Below, in pieces: positions 1 through 7,300 of a stretch of DNA of 8,070 nucleotides. Under the pieces are notes generated by a model. It saw only the letters and a program-made list of their open reading frames with translations, had not been told where the DNA came from and searched no databases. The position numbers were made by a program, and so were the translations under genes. This DNA is from Planctomycetota bacterium (GTDB taxonomy: Bacteria; Planctomycetota; Planctomycetia; Isosphaerales; Isosphaeraceae): NCBI GenBank assembly GCA_021818605.1, contig JAKAUH010000444.1, positions 1 through 8,070 on the forward strand, given 5' to 3'. The number at the start of each line of letters is the position of its first letter. Position 1 is the stretch's first letter.

Positions 1-2
1 CG

Positions 3-842
3 GTCCCTGAAGTCTTTCCCGCCGGGAACGTGGTGATGATCGAGCCGGGCAAGTCGGGGCCGCTGTGGGATATCGGCGAGGTGCTGCACAACCCCGTGGT
101 GGCGAAGCAGGAGAAGGATTCGCCGCTGATGGCCAACATCCGGCTGGACAGCGTGCTGATGCCCGAAGCGCGCAAGTTAACCTTCAAGGGGAGCGCGCAG
201 GTGCTGGCCGAGTCGGGCTCGGGCGATCCGCTTTATGCGGTGGTCGACCGGCCGAGCATGGGTGCGGACGGTGAAGGCTCAGGCAAGCTGGCGGTGCTGA
301 CCGTGGATCTGGACAGGAGTGACCTGCCGTTGCAGACGGTGTTCCCGATCATGATGACCAACCTGCTGAACTGGTACAGCGGGACGAAGGGCGAGCTGAG
401 GGAGTCGCTGGCGGCCGGGGCCACGGCAAAGGTCGAGCTGCCGACGGCGGCCGACCCGAAGGCGCCTCGGTCGCTGATCGTCCGCTCGCCCGATGGCACC
501 GAGCGGACGCTGGCCGTGCCGGCCGGGACGAACCGGGCCACGATGGGACCGCTCGATCGGTGCGGCGTGTGGACCGTCCGCATGGGCGAGCCGAAGACGG
601 ACGGGGCGGAGCCGAAGACCGATGCGGCCGCACCAACATCAGGCGCCGTCGTGGCCGAGCTGCCGTGCAACCTGGCCGATCGCCGTGAGAGCGACCTGCG
701 GCCGGCGCCGGGGCTTCCCGAGCGGCCGGGTCATCTCGCGGCCGGGCTGGCGGTGCGGCCGATCTGGTACTATCTGCTGGCCTCGGCGTGGATGCTGATC
801 TGCTGGGAGTGGTTTTTGTATCAACGGAGGTGGATCGACTGA
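3..842 (+). CDS. BatA-like membrane protein, C-terminal part (5' end outside window)
   Basis: The frame is open to the left edge, so the true start lies upstream; about 279 residues are visible. The GTG/ATG codons near base 30 are internal. The visible part matches the C-terminal half of BatA-like VWA proteins: a soluble region with 'SPLMANIRLDSVLM', a 'PLYAVVDRP' strand, then 'VDLDRSDLPLQTVFPIMMTN', the usual 'SDLPLxxxFPxxxxNxLxW' signature. A beta-rich domain follows with a 'CNLADRRESDLRP' motif. The protein ends in one membrane helix ('IWYYLLASAWMLICWEWFLY') and a short basic tail. The N-terminal membrane helices and VWA domain expected of the family would be upstream and cannot be confirmed. 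A short Asp/Ala/Lys-rich near-duplication (EPKTDGAEPKTDAA) sits before the final beta segment. The stop overlaps the start of the next gene by one base, implying an operon and probable translational coupling. The family link is strong; the cellular function is unknown ('aerotolerance' is a historical name). Confidence 0.85.
   Translation, partial: VPEVFPAGNVVMIEPGKSGPLWDIGEVLHNPVVAKQEKDSPLMANIRLDSVLMPEARKLTFKGSAQVLAESGSGDPLYAVVDRPSMGADGEGSGKLAVLTVDLDRSDLPLQTVFPIMMTNLLNWYSGTKGELRESLAAGATAKVELPTAADPKAPRSLIVRSPDGTERTLAVPAGTNRATMGPLDRCGVWTVRMGEPKTDGAEPKTDAAAPTSGAVVAELPCNLADRRESDLRPAPGLPERPGHLAAGLAVRPIWYYLLASAWMLICWEWFLYQRRWID
826..830 (+). promoter_or_regulatory. Ribosome binding site fixing the start of the VWA gene
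   Basis: GGAGG lies 11 bases before the ATG at 842, inside the last codons of the preceding gene. Together with the TGATG stop/start overlap at 840-844 it supports ATG 842. The alternative in-frame GTG at 788 would add 18 residues and lie deep inside the upstream gene. Confidence 0.65.
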
Positions 843-3556
843 TGGCCCCGTTGTCCCTGCCATTCCAGGTCCAGCTCGAGCTGACGCGGCCGTGGTGGCT
901 GCTCGGCCTGGCTGTTTTGCCCGGGCTCGTCTATTACTTCTACCGGAGCCTCGTCGACTTCGCGCGCTGGCAACGCGTGCTGTCGCTTTTACTCCGCGGG
1001 GCGCTGGTGGTTTTGCTCGTCCTCGCGCTCGGCGGCCTCAGCCTGATCCGCCCGACGCGCGAGCTGTTCGTGATCTTCGCCGTCGATCGCAGCGAGAGCA
1101 TCGGCGAGCCCGGGATCAGGGCGGCGGATGAGTATGTCGCAAAAGCCGCCGAGCACGCGGGGAGCAACCGGTTCGCCGTGCTGCCGTTCGCCGGCTCGCC
1201 GGGAAAGCTGCGCGACGGCGCCGAGGTGCTCAGGCAGCGCGACAAGGCGGCGCGGGTTGCACGCGAGCCAAAGCCGGCCGCGGCCGAGAAGTCTCAATCG
1301 AGGGCCGCGTCTGCACCGCGACCCGGCGGCCCGCCGCCCGAGCCGCCGGATGCGAAGGGGCTCGACCGCAAGGCAACCGACCTGGCCTCGGCGCTCGAGG
1401 TCGCGGCGGCGGCGATCCCGCCGTTCTACGTTCCGAGGATCGTGCTGATCACCGACGGCAACCCGACGCTGGGCGACGCCGCGCGGGCGGCCGCGGCGAT
1501 GCGGGGGAAGGTCGAGGTCCTCACGATGCCCCTGCCGCGACGGACGGAGCCGGAGGTGCAGCTCTCGTCGGTGTCGGCGCCCGCGCAGGTGCTGCAGGGC
1601 GAGCCGTTCCGCGTCGAGGTGCTGGTCGACAGCAACCACGCCGATGAAGCGGGGCGGATCGAGGTCTACCGCGGCGACATCAAGGTCGCCGATCAGGCTG
1701 TTGCGCTCAGGCCGGGCGAGAACCGGGTGGTGCTCAAGCAGACGATCGACGCCGGCGGCCTCACGCCCGTCACGGCCCGGCTGCGGGGATACCGCGACAC
1801 GCTGCTCGATAACAACAGCGACTTCGCTCTCGTCTCGGCGGCGGGCAAGCCGCGGGTCCTTTTGCTCGAGAGCGAGCCCGACCAGGCCAGGCACCTGAGC
1901 TGGGCACTTGAGGAGCAAAACATCCAGATTGATGTCCGTCCGCCTCGCGGGGCGCCCGAGAATCTCGCCGAGCTGCAGAATTACGACCTGCTGGTGCTGT
2001 CGAACGTGCCGGCGACGGCGCTGTCGCTCCGGCAGATGGAGGTGGCTCGCACCTACGTGCGCGACCTCGGCGGTGGGCTGATCATGCTGGGCGGGGATCA
2101 GTCGTTTGGCCTGGGCGGTTATTACAAGTCGTCGCTCGAGGAGATCCTGCCGGTCCGCAGCGACTTCGAGAAGGAGAAGGAAAAGCCCAGCCTGGCGATG
2201 ATGCTGGTGATTGATAAGTCCGGCTCGATGGGCGGCGAGAAGATCGAGATGGCCAAGGAGGCCGCCCGGGCGGCAGTTGATCTGCTCGGTCCGAGCGACA
2301 AGGTGGGCGTGCTGGCGTTCGATGGTGAGAATTTCTGGATCAGCGAGCTGCACCCGTGCACCGATAAGGGCTTTGTGCTCGACCGAATCGCCGGGCTCGA
2401 GGCCGGCGGCGGGACCAGCATGGCCCCGGCTATGGAGGAAGCGTATGACACACTGAAGGCCGCCGTGGCGAAGCTCAAGCACGTGATCGTCCTCACGGAC
2501 GGCATCTCCGCGCCGGGCGACTTCGAGGGGATCACGCAGGCGATGAACGCGGATCGGATCACGGTGTCGACCGTCGCGATGGGCAGCGACGCCGACCAGA
2601 ACCTGCTCGAGGAGATCGCCCGGATCGGCAACGGCCGCTCGTACGTCGCCGACGATCCCGCGCAGGTGCCGCAGATCTTCGCCAGGGAGACGGTGACCGC
2701 CAGCAAGTCGGCGATCAACGAACAGCCGTTTTCGCCGGCCGTGGTGCGGCCGACGCAGGTTCTCTCGGAGCTGAGGCTCGAGGAGGCGCCTTTTCTGCTG
2801 GGATACGTGATCACCCGACCCAAGCCGACGGCCGAGGTGATCCTGGCCACCGAGGCGGGCGACCCGCTGCTGGCCTGGTGGCGCTACGGCCTGGGGATGA
2901 GCGTGGCGTTTACCTCGGACGCCAAGGCACGGTGGGCGGCCGAGTGGCTCACGTGGCCGCAGTTCGGCCAGTTCTGGGCACAGATCGTGCGGCACGCGCT
3001 GCGAAAGTCGGAGGCGCGGGGCTCGTCGGTGCGGATCGAGCGCAACGGCCGCAAGGCGGTTGTCTCGATCGACGCGATCGAGCAGCCCACGGGCAGATTC
3101 CTGAACGGGGCGACGACCGAGCTGACGCTCGTCGACCCGGCGCTCGGGACCCGCAAGATCCCGATGCCGCAGGTCGCGCCAGGGCGATACCAGGCCGAGC
3201 TGGATACCTCGCGTCAGGGGACATACCAGCTCATGTTCAGCCAGACGAAGGACTCGCGGCTCGTGGGGCGGCAGACGCGCGGACTGGCGATCGGTTATCC
3301 GGACGAATTGCGGCTCAGGCCGACCGACAACGAGCTCCTAAAGACGATCGCCGCGACGACCGGCGGCCGATCTGATGCACCGCCCGAGTCGGCGTTTTCC
3401 CCGCCCGAGCGGACCGCGCCCAGCGCCGTGCCGCTCTGGCCCTACCTGGCGGTCGCGGCGGCGTTCCTGTTCGTGCTGGATGTCGCGTTGCGCCGGGTCG
3501 ATTTGACACTTCTGGGCGCGAGGAGGCGGATCCCGCTTCCCGCGCGGACCACTTGA
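842..3556 (+). CDS. Membrane protein with two VWA domains and a GATase1-like domain
   Basis: This is a 904-residue protein. Membrane helices are predicted by eye at about 18-34, 47-68 and 866-884, so most of the chain probably faces the periplasm. The first VWA domain (about 76-230) has a MIDAS-like D82-R-S84-E-S86, a candidate T179 and D205 in 'LITDGNP'; a Pro/Ala-rich linker at 142-174 interrupts it. An immunoglobulin/CARDB-like beta region follows (about 235-330). A glutamine-amidotransferase-like fold (about 336-440) ends in 'GGDQSFGLGGY' and 'LEEILPV'. The second VWA domain (about 452-610) has a full MIDAS set: D458-K-S460-G-S462, T525, D553. The C-terminal third is beta-rich and precedes the last helix. 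The only cysteine is in 'HPCTDKG' in VWA2, so the amidotransferase-like domain has no nucleophile and is probably structural. Such proteins accompany MoxR/DUF58/BatA-like genes; VWA domains usually bind a divalent metal and a protein partner. Domain calls are confident, the biological role is not. Confidence 0.9.
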   Translation: MAPLSLPFQVQLELTRPWWLLGLAVLPGLVYYFYRSLVDFARWQRVLSLLLRGALVVLLVLALGGLSLIRPTRELFVIFAVDRSESIGEPGIRAADEYVAKAAEHAGSNRFAVLPFAGSPGKLRDGAEVLRQRDKAARVAREPKPAAAEKSQSRAASAPRPGGPPPEPPDAKGLDRKATDLASALEVAAAAIPPFYVPRIVLITDGNPTLGDAARAAAAMRGKVEVLTMPLPRRTEPEVQLSSVSAPAQVLQGEPFRVEVLVDSNHADEAGRIEVYRGDIKVADQAVALRPGENRVVLKQTIDAGGLTPVTARLRGYRDTLLDNNSDFALVSAAGKPRVLLLESEPDQARHLSWALEEQNIQIDVRPPRGAPENLAELQNYDLLVLSNVPATALSLRQMEVARTYVRDLGGGLIMLGGDQSFGLGGYYKSSLEEILPVRSDFEKEKEKPSLAMMLVIDKSGSMGGEKIEMAKEAARAAVDLLGPSDKVGVLAFDGENFWISELHPCTDKGFVLDRIAGLEAGGGTSMAPAMEEAYDTLKAAVAKLKHVIVLTDGISAPGDFEGITQAMNADRITVSTVAMGSDADQNLLEEIARIGNGRSYVADDPAQVPQIFARETVTASKSAINEQPFSPAVVRPTQVLSELRLEEAPFLLGYVITRPKPTAEVILATEAGDPLLAWWRYGLGMSVAFTSDAKARWAAEWLTWPQFGQFWAQIVRHALRKSEARGSSVRIERNGRKAVVSIDAIEQPTGRFLNGATTELTLVDPALGTRKIPMPQVAPGRYQAELDTSRQGTYQLMFSQTKDSRLVGRQTRGLAIGYPDELRLRPTDNELLKTIAATTGGRSDAPPESAFSPPERTAPSAVPLWPYLAVAAAFLFVLDVALRRVDLTLLGARRRIPLPARTT

Positions 3557-3655
3557 TCGTACAATTGTCGGTCGCACGAGATCGAGGATTGGTGAACGGA
3601 CGGGGCGAACTGGCCGAAGAGGCCCTGAATTCCCACACGAAGCGGAGCGAGATCC
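3557..3655 (+). other. Intergenic gap before the coiled-coil gene, with RBS
   Basis: This 99-base gap has no gene. GGAG at 3644-3647 is a ribosome binding site eight bases before ATG 3656. The 8-base palindrome ACAATTGT lies at 3561-3568, just after the VWA stop. No convincing -35/-10 pair or terminator is visible, so the next gene may be co-transcribed with the VWA gene, but the gap is long enough for a separate promoter. Confidence 0.45.
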
Positions 3656-5125
3656 ATGAACGAGCGGATCCTGTCGAGGCTCGAGCCGGTGCGGAGGCGG
3701 GAGTTGGCTCGCGAGGTGCTGCGGTTCGCCGCGGCGGGGCTGCTCGTTGGCTCGATCGTGGCGATCGGGCTGGGGATTCAGCGCTGGAACCATCCGGCGG
3801 GCGCGGCGGCTACCGTTTGGACGGCCATCGCGATCGTCCTGGGCGGTCCGGCGGTCGGAGTGATCGGCGCACTTGTCCGCGGGTGCTCGATCCGCTCTGC
3901 CGCCGCGGCCGTGGACGCTCATTACCAGTTGAAGGACCGCGCGGTCTCGGCCGTCGCCTTCCTGGCCCGGGGCGAGCCGTCGCCGATCCAGACCCTTGCC
4001 GTCGAGGACGCCGACCGGCATGTTCAGGGCGTTGATCCGCAGCGCGTGGTGCCATTCCGCTTGCCGACTCTGCTGCCCGTCGGCGCGGCGGCCGCGCTGG
4101 TTGCTCTGGCTCTGTTGTTCTGGCCCCGGCCGACGCCCGTCCAGGCACGCCCCGCGGAACCACTCGAGCCGGTCGTCGCGGCCGCCGAGCAGGCCGAGGA
4201 GAGCCTCGAGGACCTGGCGGACGCCGCCGAGAAGTACGACGACCCGAAGCTCAAGGAGCTGATCCGCAAGCTGAATGACGCCGTGATCCAGATGAAGCAG
4301 CCGGGCGTGGACGTGAAGGAGGCCCTGGCCACGCTCTCGGAAATGCAGTCCGCGATCGCCGAGCAGCAGGCGAGCTTCAACGTCGGCCTGGTCGATAACT
4401 TCATGCAGTCCCTGGGCGAGGCGCTCGCCTCGAGCAAGGCGCTCGACGGCGCGGGGCAGTCGCTGCAGCTCGGCAAGTACGAGAAGGCCGCCGACCAGCT
4501 CGAGCTGGCCGATCCGAACCTCGACCGCAAGGAGATCAAGAACCTGAAGGAGAAGTTGGCGAAGGCGGCCAGGGAAATGGCCGACGCGAACCTCGCCGAC
4601 CTGAGCACCGCGACGAAGGAACTGGCCGACGCGCTCGAATCGGATGGCAGCGTGCAAGGCAGCCTCAAGAAGCTGAGCAACCTGGCGCGAACCCAGGGGC
4701 GGCGCAAGCGGATCAACGACCTGTTGTCCCTGTCAAATAGCAGCCTGTCGGAGTGCAAGGGGAAGTGCAGCGGGGGACTGAGGATTCGCAAGAAGAGCAA
4801 GAAGGACACGCCGAGCAGTGGCTGGGGCCGCGGCATCAGTGGGAACATCGACGGCCAGCGCACGTCGCTCGACTCGGAGCGCAGGCGCGACCGGGTGAAG
4901 GGGCAGATGGGCGAGGGCGATTCCGAGACCGAGACCTCGCATATGCCCGAGGGACGCCAGACCGCGGCGCGTAAGTACAGCGAGCAGTATCAGAAGTACC
5001 GGCGGATGTCCGAGGCCGCGCTCAATTCCGAGCCGATCCCGCTGGGCCAGCGCGAGACGATCCGCCGCTACTTCGAGCTGATCCGCCCGCAGGGCGACGA
5101 GGCCGAGAAGGCCGCCAATCCCTGA
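3656..5125 (+). CDS. Membrane-anchored coiled-coil protein of the VWA/BatA-like cluster
   Basis: This is a 489-residue protein. Three hydrophobic helices are visible at about 22-42, 53-73 and 138-157. A long, charged, Ala/Leu/Glu/Lys-rich coiled-coil region follows from about 163 to 360. The sequence then becomes basic, with a CxxxC pair (C367, C371) and 'RIRKKSKK', and then a Gly/Ser-rich 'SSGWGRGISGN'. The C-terminal end, 'IPLGQRETIRRYFELIRP' (461-478), resembles a motif I associate with planctomycete proteins at the end of MoxR-DUF58-BatA-VWA clusters, sometimes labelled DUF4175-like. That association is from memory. The start is ATG 3656 with GGAG eight bases upstream. The first two helices could form a hairpin and the third an anchor, leaving the coiled coil on one side of the membrane to scaffold the VWA partners. 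This is inference; no enzymatic motif is seen. The cysteine pair alone is too short to call a metal site. Confidence 0.8.
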   Translation: MNERILSRLEPVRRRELAREVLRFAAAGLLVGSIVAIGLGIQRWNHPAGAAATVWTAIAIVLGGPAVGVIGALVRGCSIRSAAAAVDAHYQLKDRAVSAVAFLARGEPSPIQTLAVEDADRHVQGVDPQRVVPFRLPTLLPVGAAAALVALALLFWPRPTPVQARPAEPLEPVVAAAEQAEESLEDLADAAEKYDDPKLKELIRKLNDAVIQMKQPGVDVKEALATLSEMQSAIAEQQASFNVGLVDNFMQSLGEALASSKALDGAGQSLQLGKYEKAADQLELADPNLDRKEIKNLKEKLAKAAREMADANLADLSTATKELADALESDGSVQGSLKKLSNLARTQGRRKRINDLLSLSNSSLSECKGKCSGGLRIRKKSKKDTPSSGWGRGISGNIDGQRTSLDSERRRDRVKGQMGEGDSETETSHMPEGRQTAARKYSEQYQKYRRMSEAALNSEPIPLGQRETIRRYFELIRPQGDEAEKAANP

Positions 5126-5148
5126 TCCGGAACGAGAAGATCTGGAAC

Positions 5149-5260
5149 GAACCACGGAATTCCGCGAAATCACACGAAAAGAGAGAAGGGATGATCGGCT
5201 CGCTCGCAGTGAGTCCGGCCTCCACTCCGTTTTCGTGTGATTTCGCGTTTTTCGTAGTTC
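5149..5260. repeat. Palindromic intergenic element, copy A
   Basis: The core arms are CGCGAAATCACACGAAAA at 5163-5180 and its exact reverse complement at 5230-5247: an 18-base perfect inverted repeat around a 49-base centre. Outside these, GAACCACG (5149-5156) pairs with CGTAGTTC (5253-5260) with one mismatch. The element fills the gap between two convergent genes, so it could form a large hairpin in transcripts from either side and act as a bidirectional terminator or RNA-stabilising structure. There is no U-tract directly after the stem, so a classical intrinsic terminator is not supported. Its centre resembles that of copy B upstream of the nuoN-like gene. The TGA of that gene (5259-5261 on the minus strand) overlaps the right edge by two bases. 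No ORF or transposase is inside. Confidence 0.8.
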
Positions 5261-7022
5261 ACTTCCCCGGCCGGGCCCCGTTGGGGCGACGCGACGGGTT
5301 CGGTGGCAGCCGCCGAGGCGTGACAGAGCGGTCGGGCCCGGCCCCCGGTGGTTGGGACTTCTGTCCGGTTCGGGGAACGGTCGAGCTCAGCAACGGGACC
5401 GCCGCGGCCTGCATGGCTTCGAGTAACTTGCGGGCCAGCGGGACGCCGAACGTGAGCGTCAGCGCGAGACCCAGCACGATCGGCAGGGCAATCGCATTCC
5501 CGGCCGTGGTCAGGGACGGCGTGCGGGACGCCCGCCGATACAGCGGCACGAGGATCCGTGTGTAACCGAGGAGCAGTAGTACCGAACTGAGGTTCGCGAG
5601 GTAATCCAGTCCCCCGAGGATCGGCGAGCGGGCCGGGTTCTGCCCGCCGAGGGCCGCCTGCCAGGCGTTCAGCATGGCAGAAAAGCGCCCGAGCAGTGGG
5701 AGGCTGATCAGCGAGAACACCAGGACCCCGATGCAGATTCCCAGGATCGGATCCTGCCGCCCGAGGCCGTCGAGCCCCTCGATGTCGGTGATTCCCCGGT
5801 CTCGCTCCAGCCACGCCGGGACCGCGAAGGCGCCGAGGTTGCCGAAGGCGAGGATGAGAAGGTAGGCCAGGACGGCTCCGGCCGCCTCCGGGATGTCGAC
5901 TGCCGCACTCGCCCCGGCCGCGCCGATGAGCAGGTAGCCGGCGTGGACCAGGGTCGCGGACATCAGCAGGCCCGTGAGGTTCTTCCGGCGCAGCGAGCCG
6001 ATGTTGCCGGCGATCATCGTGATTGCGGCGACTGCGGAGGCGACGTAGAGCCACGTCGGGCCGAGGATGCTGGTCCTCGCGTCCGTCCAGGGCAGAAGTG
6101 CGTGCAGGAAAACCTTGAGGAGCGCGACGACGGTGGCGAACAGCGCGCCCGTGGCGATCCAGGCCGTGACCGCGGCAGGAGGGCCACCGGCCTGGGGATC
6201 GGAGGAGCGTCGGGCGAACGCCAGGGCCGGGAGCTTGAGCCCGAACCCGGCGAGTAACAGCACGATCGCGGCGGTCGGGGCGGCCTTGCCGGAGAATCGT
6301 GGGTCCGCAACGATCGTGATCTTGCCATCCGCCGGCGCTGACGTGTCGATCAACCTGCGAATCGACTCGAAGTAGGTCGCACTCGTCTGGCTGCCGACAA
6401 GGCCGATCCCGATCAGGAACAGCAGGGACGGGATGAACCGTGGGACCAGTGAGAGCACGGCTCGCCTGCCCGGTGCCGGCGGCGGCGGGCCCGGCCGTCC
6501 GGCGAGGTACAGGCAGATCGTCATCATTTCGAGCGAGATGAAAAGCGTCAGGAATTCCTCGGCCGCCGTGGCCAGCATCATCGCGACGGTCGACAAGAGC
6601 AGCAGAGCGCAGAGCCTGCCCGGGTGCTCGGTGCGCGAGGTCGCCAGGGCCAGGGCGAGCACGAGACCCAGGAGCCCGACGTACATCATGTTGAAGTAGC
6701 CGGCCGGCGTATCAGCGGCCAGAAGACCGCCGAAGATCGGAGGGTCGGGATTCGAGAGGTACTCAAACGTCCCCGGCGAGAACCACTCCGCCATCGAGGC
6801 CGGGTCAGCGCGCACCCAGAGCGGCACCAGGCTGACCACCAGGGCCGCGGCCATCGCCAGGCCCACGCCGAGAAACGCGAGGATTCCGACAATCCGTCGC
6901 CGGACGTTCGCCTCGGTCCGCCGGGCCAGGATCCGGTCGCCCAGAAGAACGAGGAGACCCGACACCGCCAGCACGAGGTGCGGGATCAGGAAGAACGCGT
7001 CTCTGGCAAGCGTCGTCGGCAT
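5259..7022 (-). CDS. Divergent NuoN-like proton-translocating membrane subunit
   Basis: This is a 587-residue polytopic protein with about 13-14 hydrophobic helices. It belongs to the antiporter-like proton-conducting family of complex I (NuoL/M/N), closest to NuoN by pattern. Family features seen are E165 in 'FISLEMMTICLYLAG' (helix 5), K263 in 'GFGLKLPA' (helix 8), 'RRKNLTGLLMSATLVHAGYLLIG' region (347-367), 'EGLDGLGRQDP' and 'SLPLLGRF'. By-eye alignment suggests losses: the helix 7 lysine is Ser (S191, with R195 near), the 'PFHxWxPDxYxGaP' loop is degenerate (268-283), and the helix 12 'GFxGKF' lysine is missing (445-450). The last 40 residues are a Pro/Arg-rich tail beyond the membrane domain. 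ATG 7022 is chosen because the protein then begins like NuoN ('DAFFLIPHLVLAV'). The open frame continues upstream to a TTG at 7196, but those codons are tandem repeat DNA. A weak GGTGAA precedes the ATG. No other complex I gene is visible, so it may be a paralogue with altered or lost proton pumping. Confidence 0.8.
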   Translation of the reverse strand: MPTTLARDAFFLIPHLVLAVSGLLVLLGDRILARRTEANVRRRIVGILAFLGVGLAMAAALVVSLVPLWVRADPASMAEWFSPGTFEYLSNPDPPIFGGLLAADTPAGYFNMMYVGLLGLVLALALATSRTEHPGRLCALLLLSTVAMMLATAAEEFLTLFISLEMMTICLYLAGRPGPPPPAPGRRAVLSLVPRFIPSLLFLIGIGLVGSQTSATYFESIRRLIDTSAPADGKITIVADPRFSGKAAPTAAIVLLLAGFGLKLPALAFARRSSDPQAGGPPAAVTAWIATGALFATVVALLKVFLHALLPWTDARTSILGPTWLYVASAVAAITMIAGNIGSLRRKNLTGLLMSATLVHAGYLLIGAAGASAAVDIPEAAGAVLAYLLILAFGNLGAFAVPAWLERDRGITDIEGLDGLGRQDPILGICIGVLVFSLISLPLLGRFSAMLNAWQAALGGQNPARSPILGGLDYLANLSSVLLLLGYTRILVPLYRRASRTPSLTTAGNAIALPIVLGLALTLTFGVPLARKLLEAMQAAAVPLLSSTVPRTGQKSQPPGAGPDRSVTPRRLPPNPSRRPNGARPGK

Positions 7023-7041
7023 CGCTTCACCGACTTCATCG

Positions 7042-7167
7042 GATCGACCGCGATCCGTGGAAGAACCGAACCGCGAAAAACACGATCGACCGGTTTCTGT
7101 TGAGGATTTGAACCGCGAAAAACACGATCGAAGGCGATCCCGAGAAGAGTTGAACCGCGAAAAACAC
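7042..7167. repeat. Three tandem 42-base units upstream of the nuoN-like gene
   Basis: Three head-to-tail units occupy 7042-7083, 7084-7125 and 7126-7167. Each begins GATCGA and ends GAACCGCGAAAAACAC. The shared core starts at 7068, 7110 and 7152, exactly 42 bases apart. Copies 1 and 2 are identical over 22 bases; copy 3 diverges after CACGA. The roughly 20-base parts between cores differ but are related: unit 1 and unit 3 both contain GCGATCC and a GAAGA block. This indicates decay of an old tandem duplication, not captured spacers. On the minus strand the period is 14 codons and is open, giving repeated S-C-F-S-R-F in the extension upstream of ATG 7022. Confidence 0.85.
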
Positions 7168-7255
7168 GAAAAGGAGGAGTGATCGAGTCGAGGCAACGGC
7201 GAACGGGATTCTTATCCCATGTTACTTTCGCGTTTTTTTGTGTTTTTCGCGGTGA
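7152..7255. repeat. Palindromic intergenic element, copy B
   Basis: The left arm ACCGCGAAAAACAC (7154-7167) is exactly complementary to GTGTTTTTCGCGGT (7240-7253). The stem continues inward as GAAAA against a run of T with one G-T pair, giving about 19 pairs. The right end runs into GAATTCC, and copy A has GGAATTCC near its left end. After the left arm both copies read CACGAAAAG, then a purine-rich stretch, then TGATCG-x-x-TCG (about 7168-7190 here, 5173-5202 in copy A). This suggests one element family in the same orientation. A small hairpin, GGGAT-TCTT-ATCCC, sits at 7205-7218 within the centre. The left arm doubles as the last core of the 42-base tandem array. No coding content is supported. 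Confidence 0.7.
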
Positions 7256-7300
7256 ATTCCGGGAATCTGAGGCGCGGACCGACCGAATCCGGCAAGGCGC

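Noticed and set aside
989..2995. A 668-codon open frame on the minus strand
   Set aside because: It lies entirely opposite the VWA gene. The product is Arg/His/Leu-rich without domains, a known effect of strong GC bias at third codon positions.
3338..4657. A 439-codon open frame on the minus strand
   Set aside because: It is opposite the VWA and coiled-coil genes, spans the gap between them, and its sequence mirrors codon bias rather than a protein family.
5163..5247. Intrinsic terminator between the convergent genes
   Set aside because: The stem is strong but the loop is 49 bases and no U-tract follows directly, so it is reported as a repeat with possible terminator activity only.
7068..7170. 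A possible CRISPR array (22-base repeat, 20-base spacers)
   Set aside because: There are only three copies, the 'spacers' are similar to one another, the spacing is too short for usual arrays, and no cas gene is visible.
7023..7196. TTG start at 7196 for the nuoN-like gene
   Set aside because: The added 58 residues are encoded by tandem repeat DNA and the family's normal N-terminus begins at ATG 7022.
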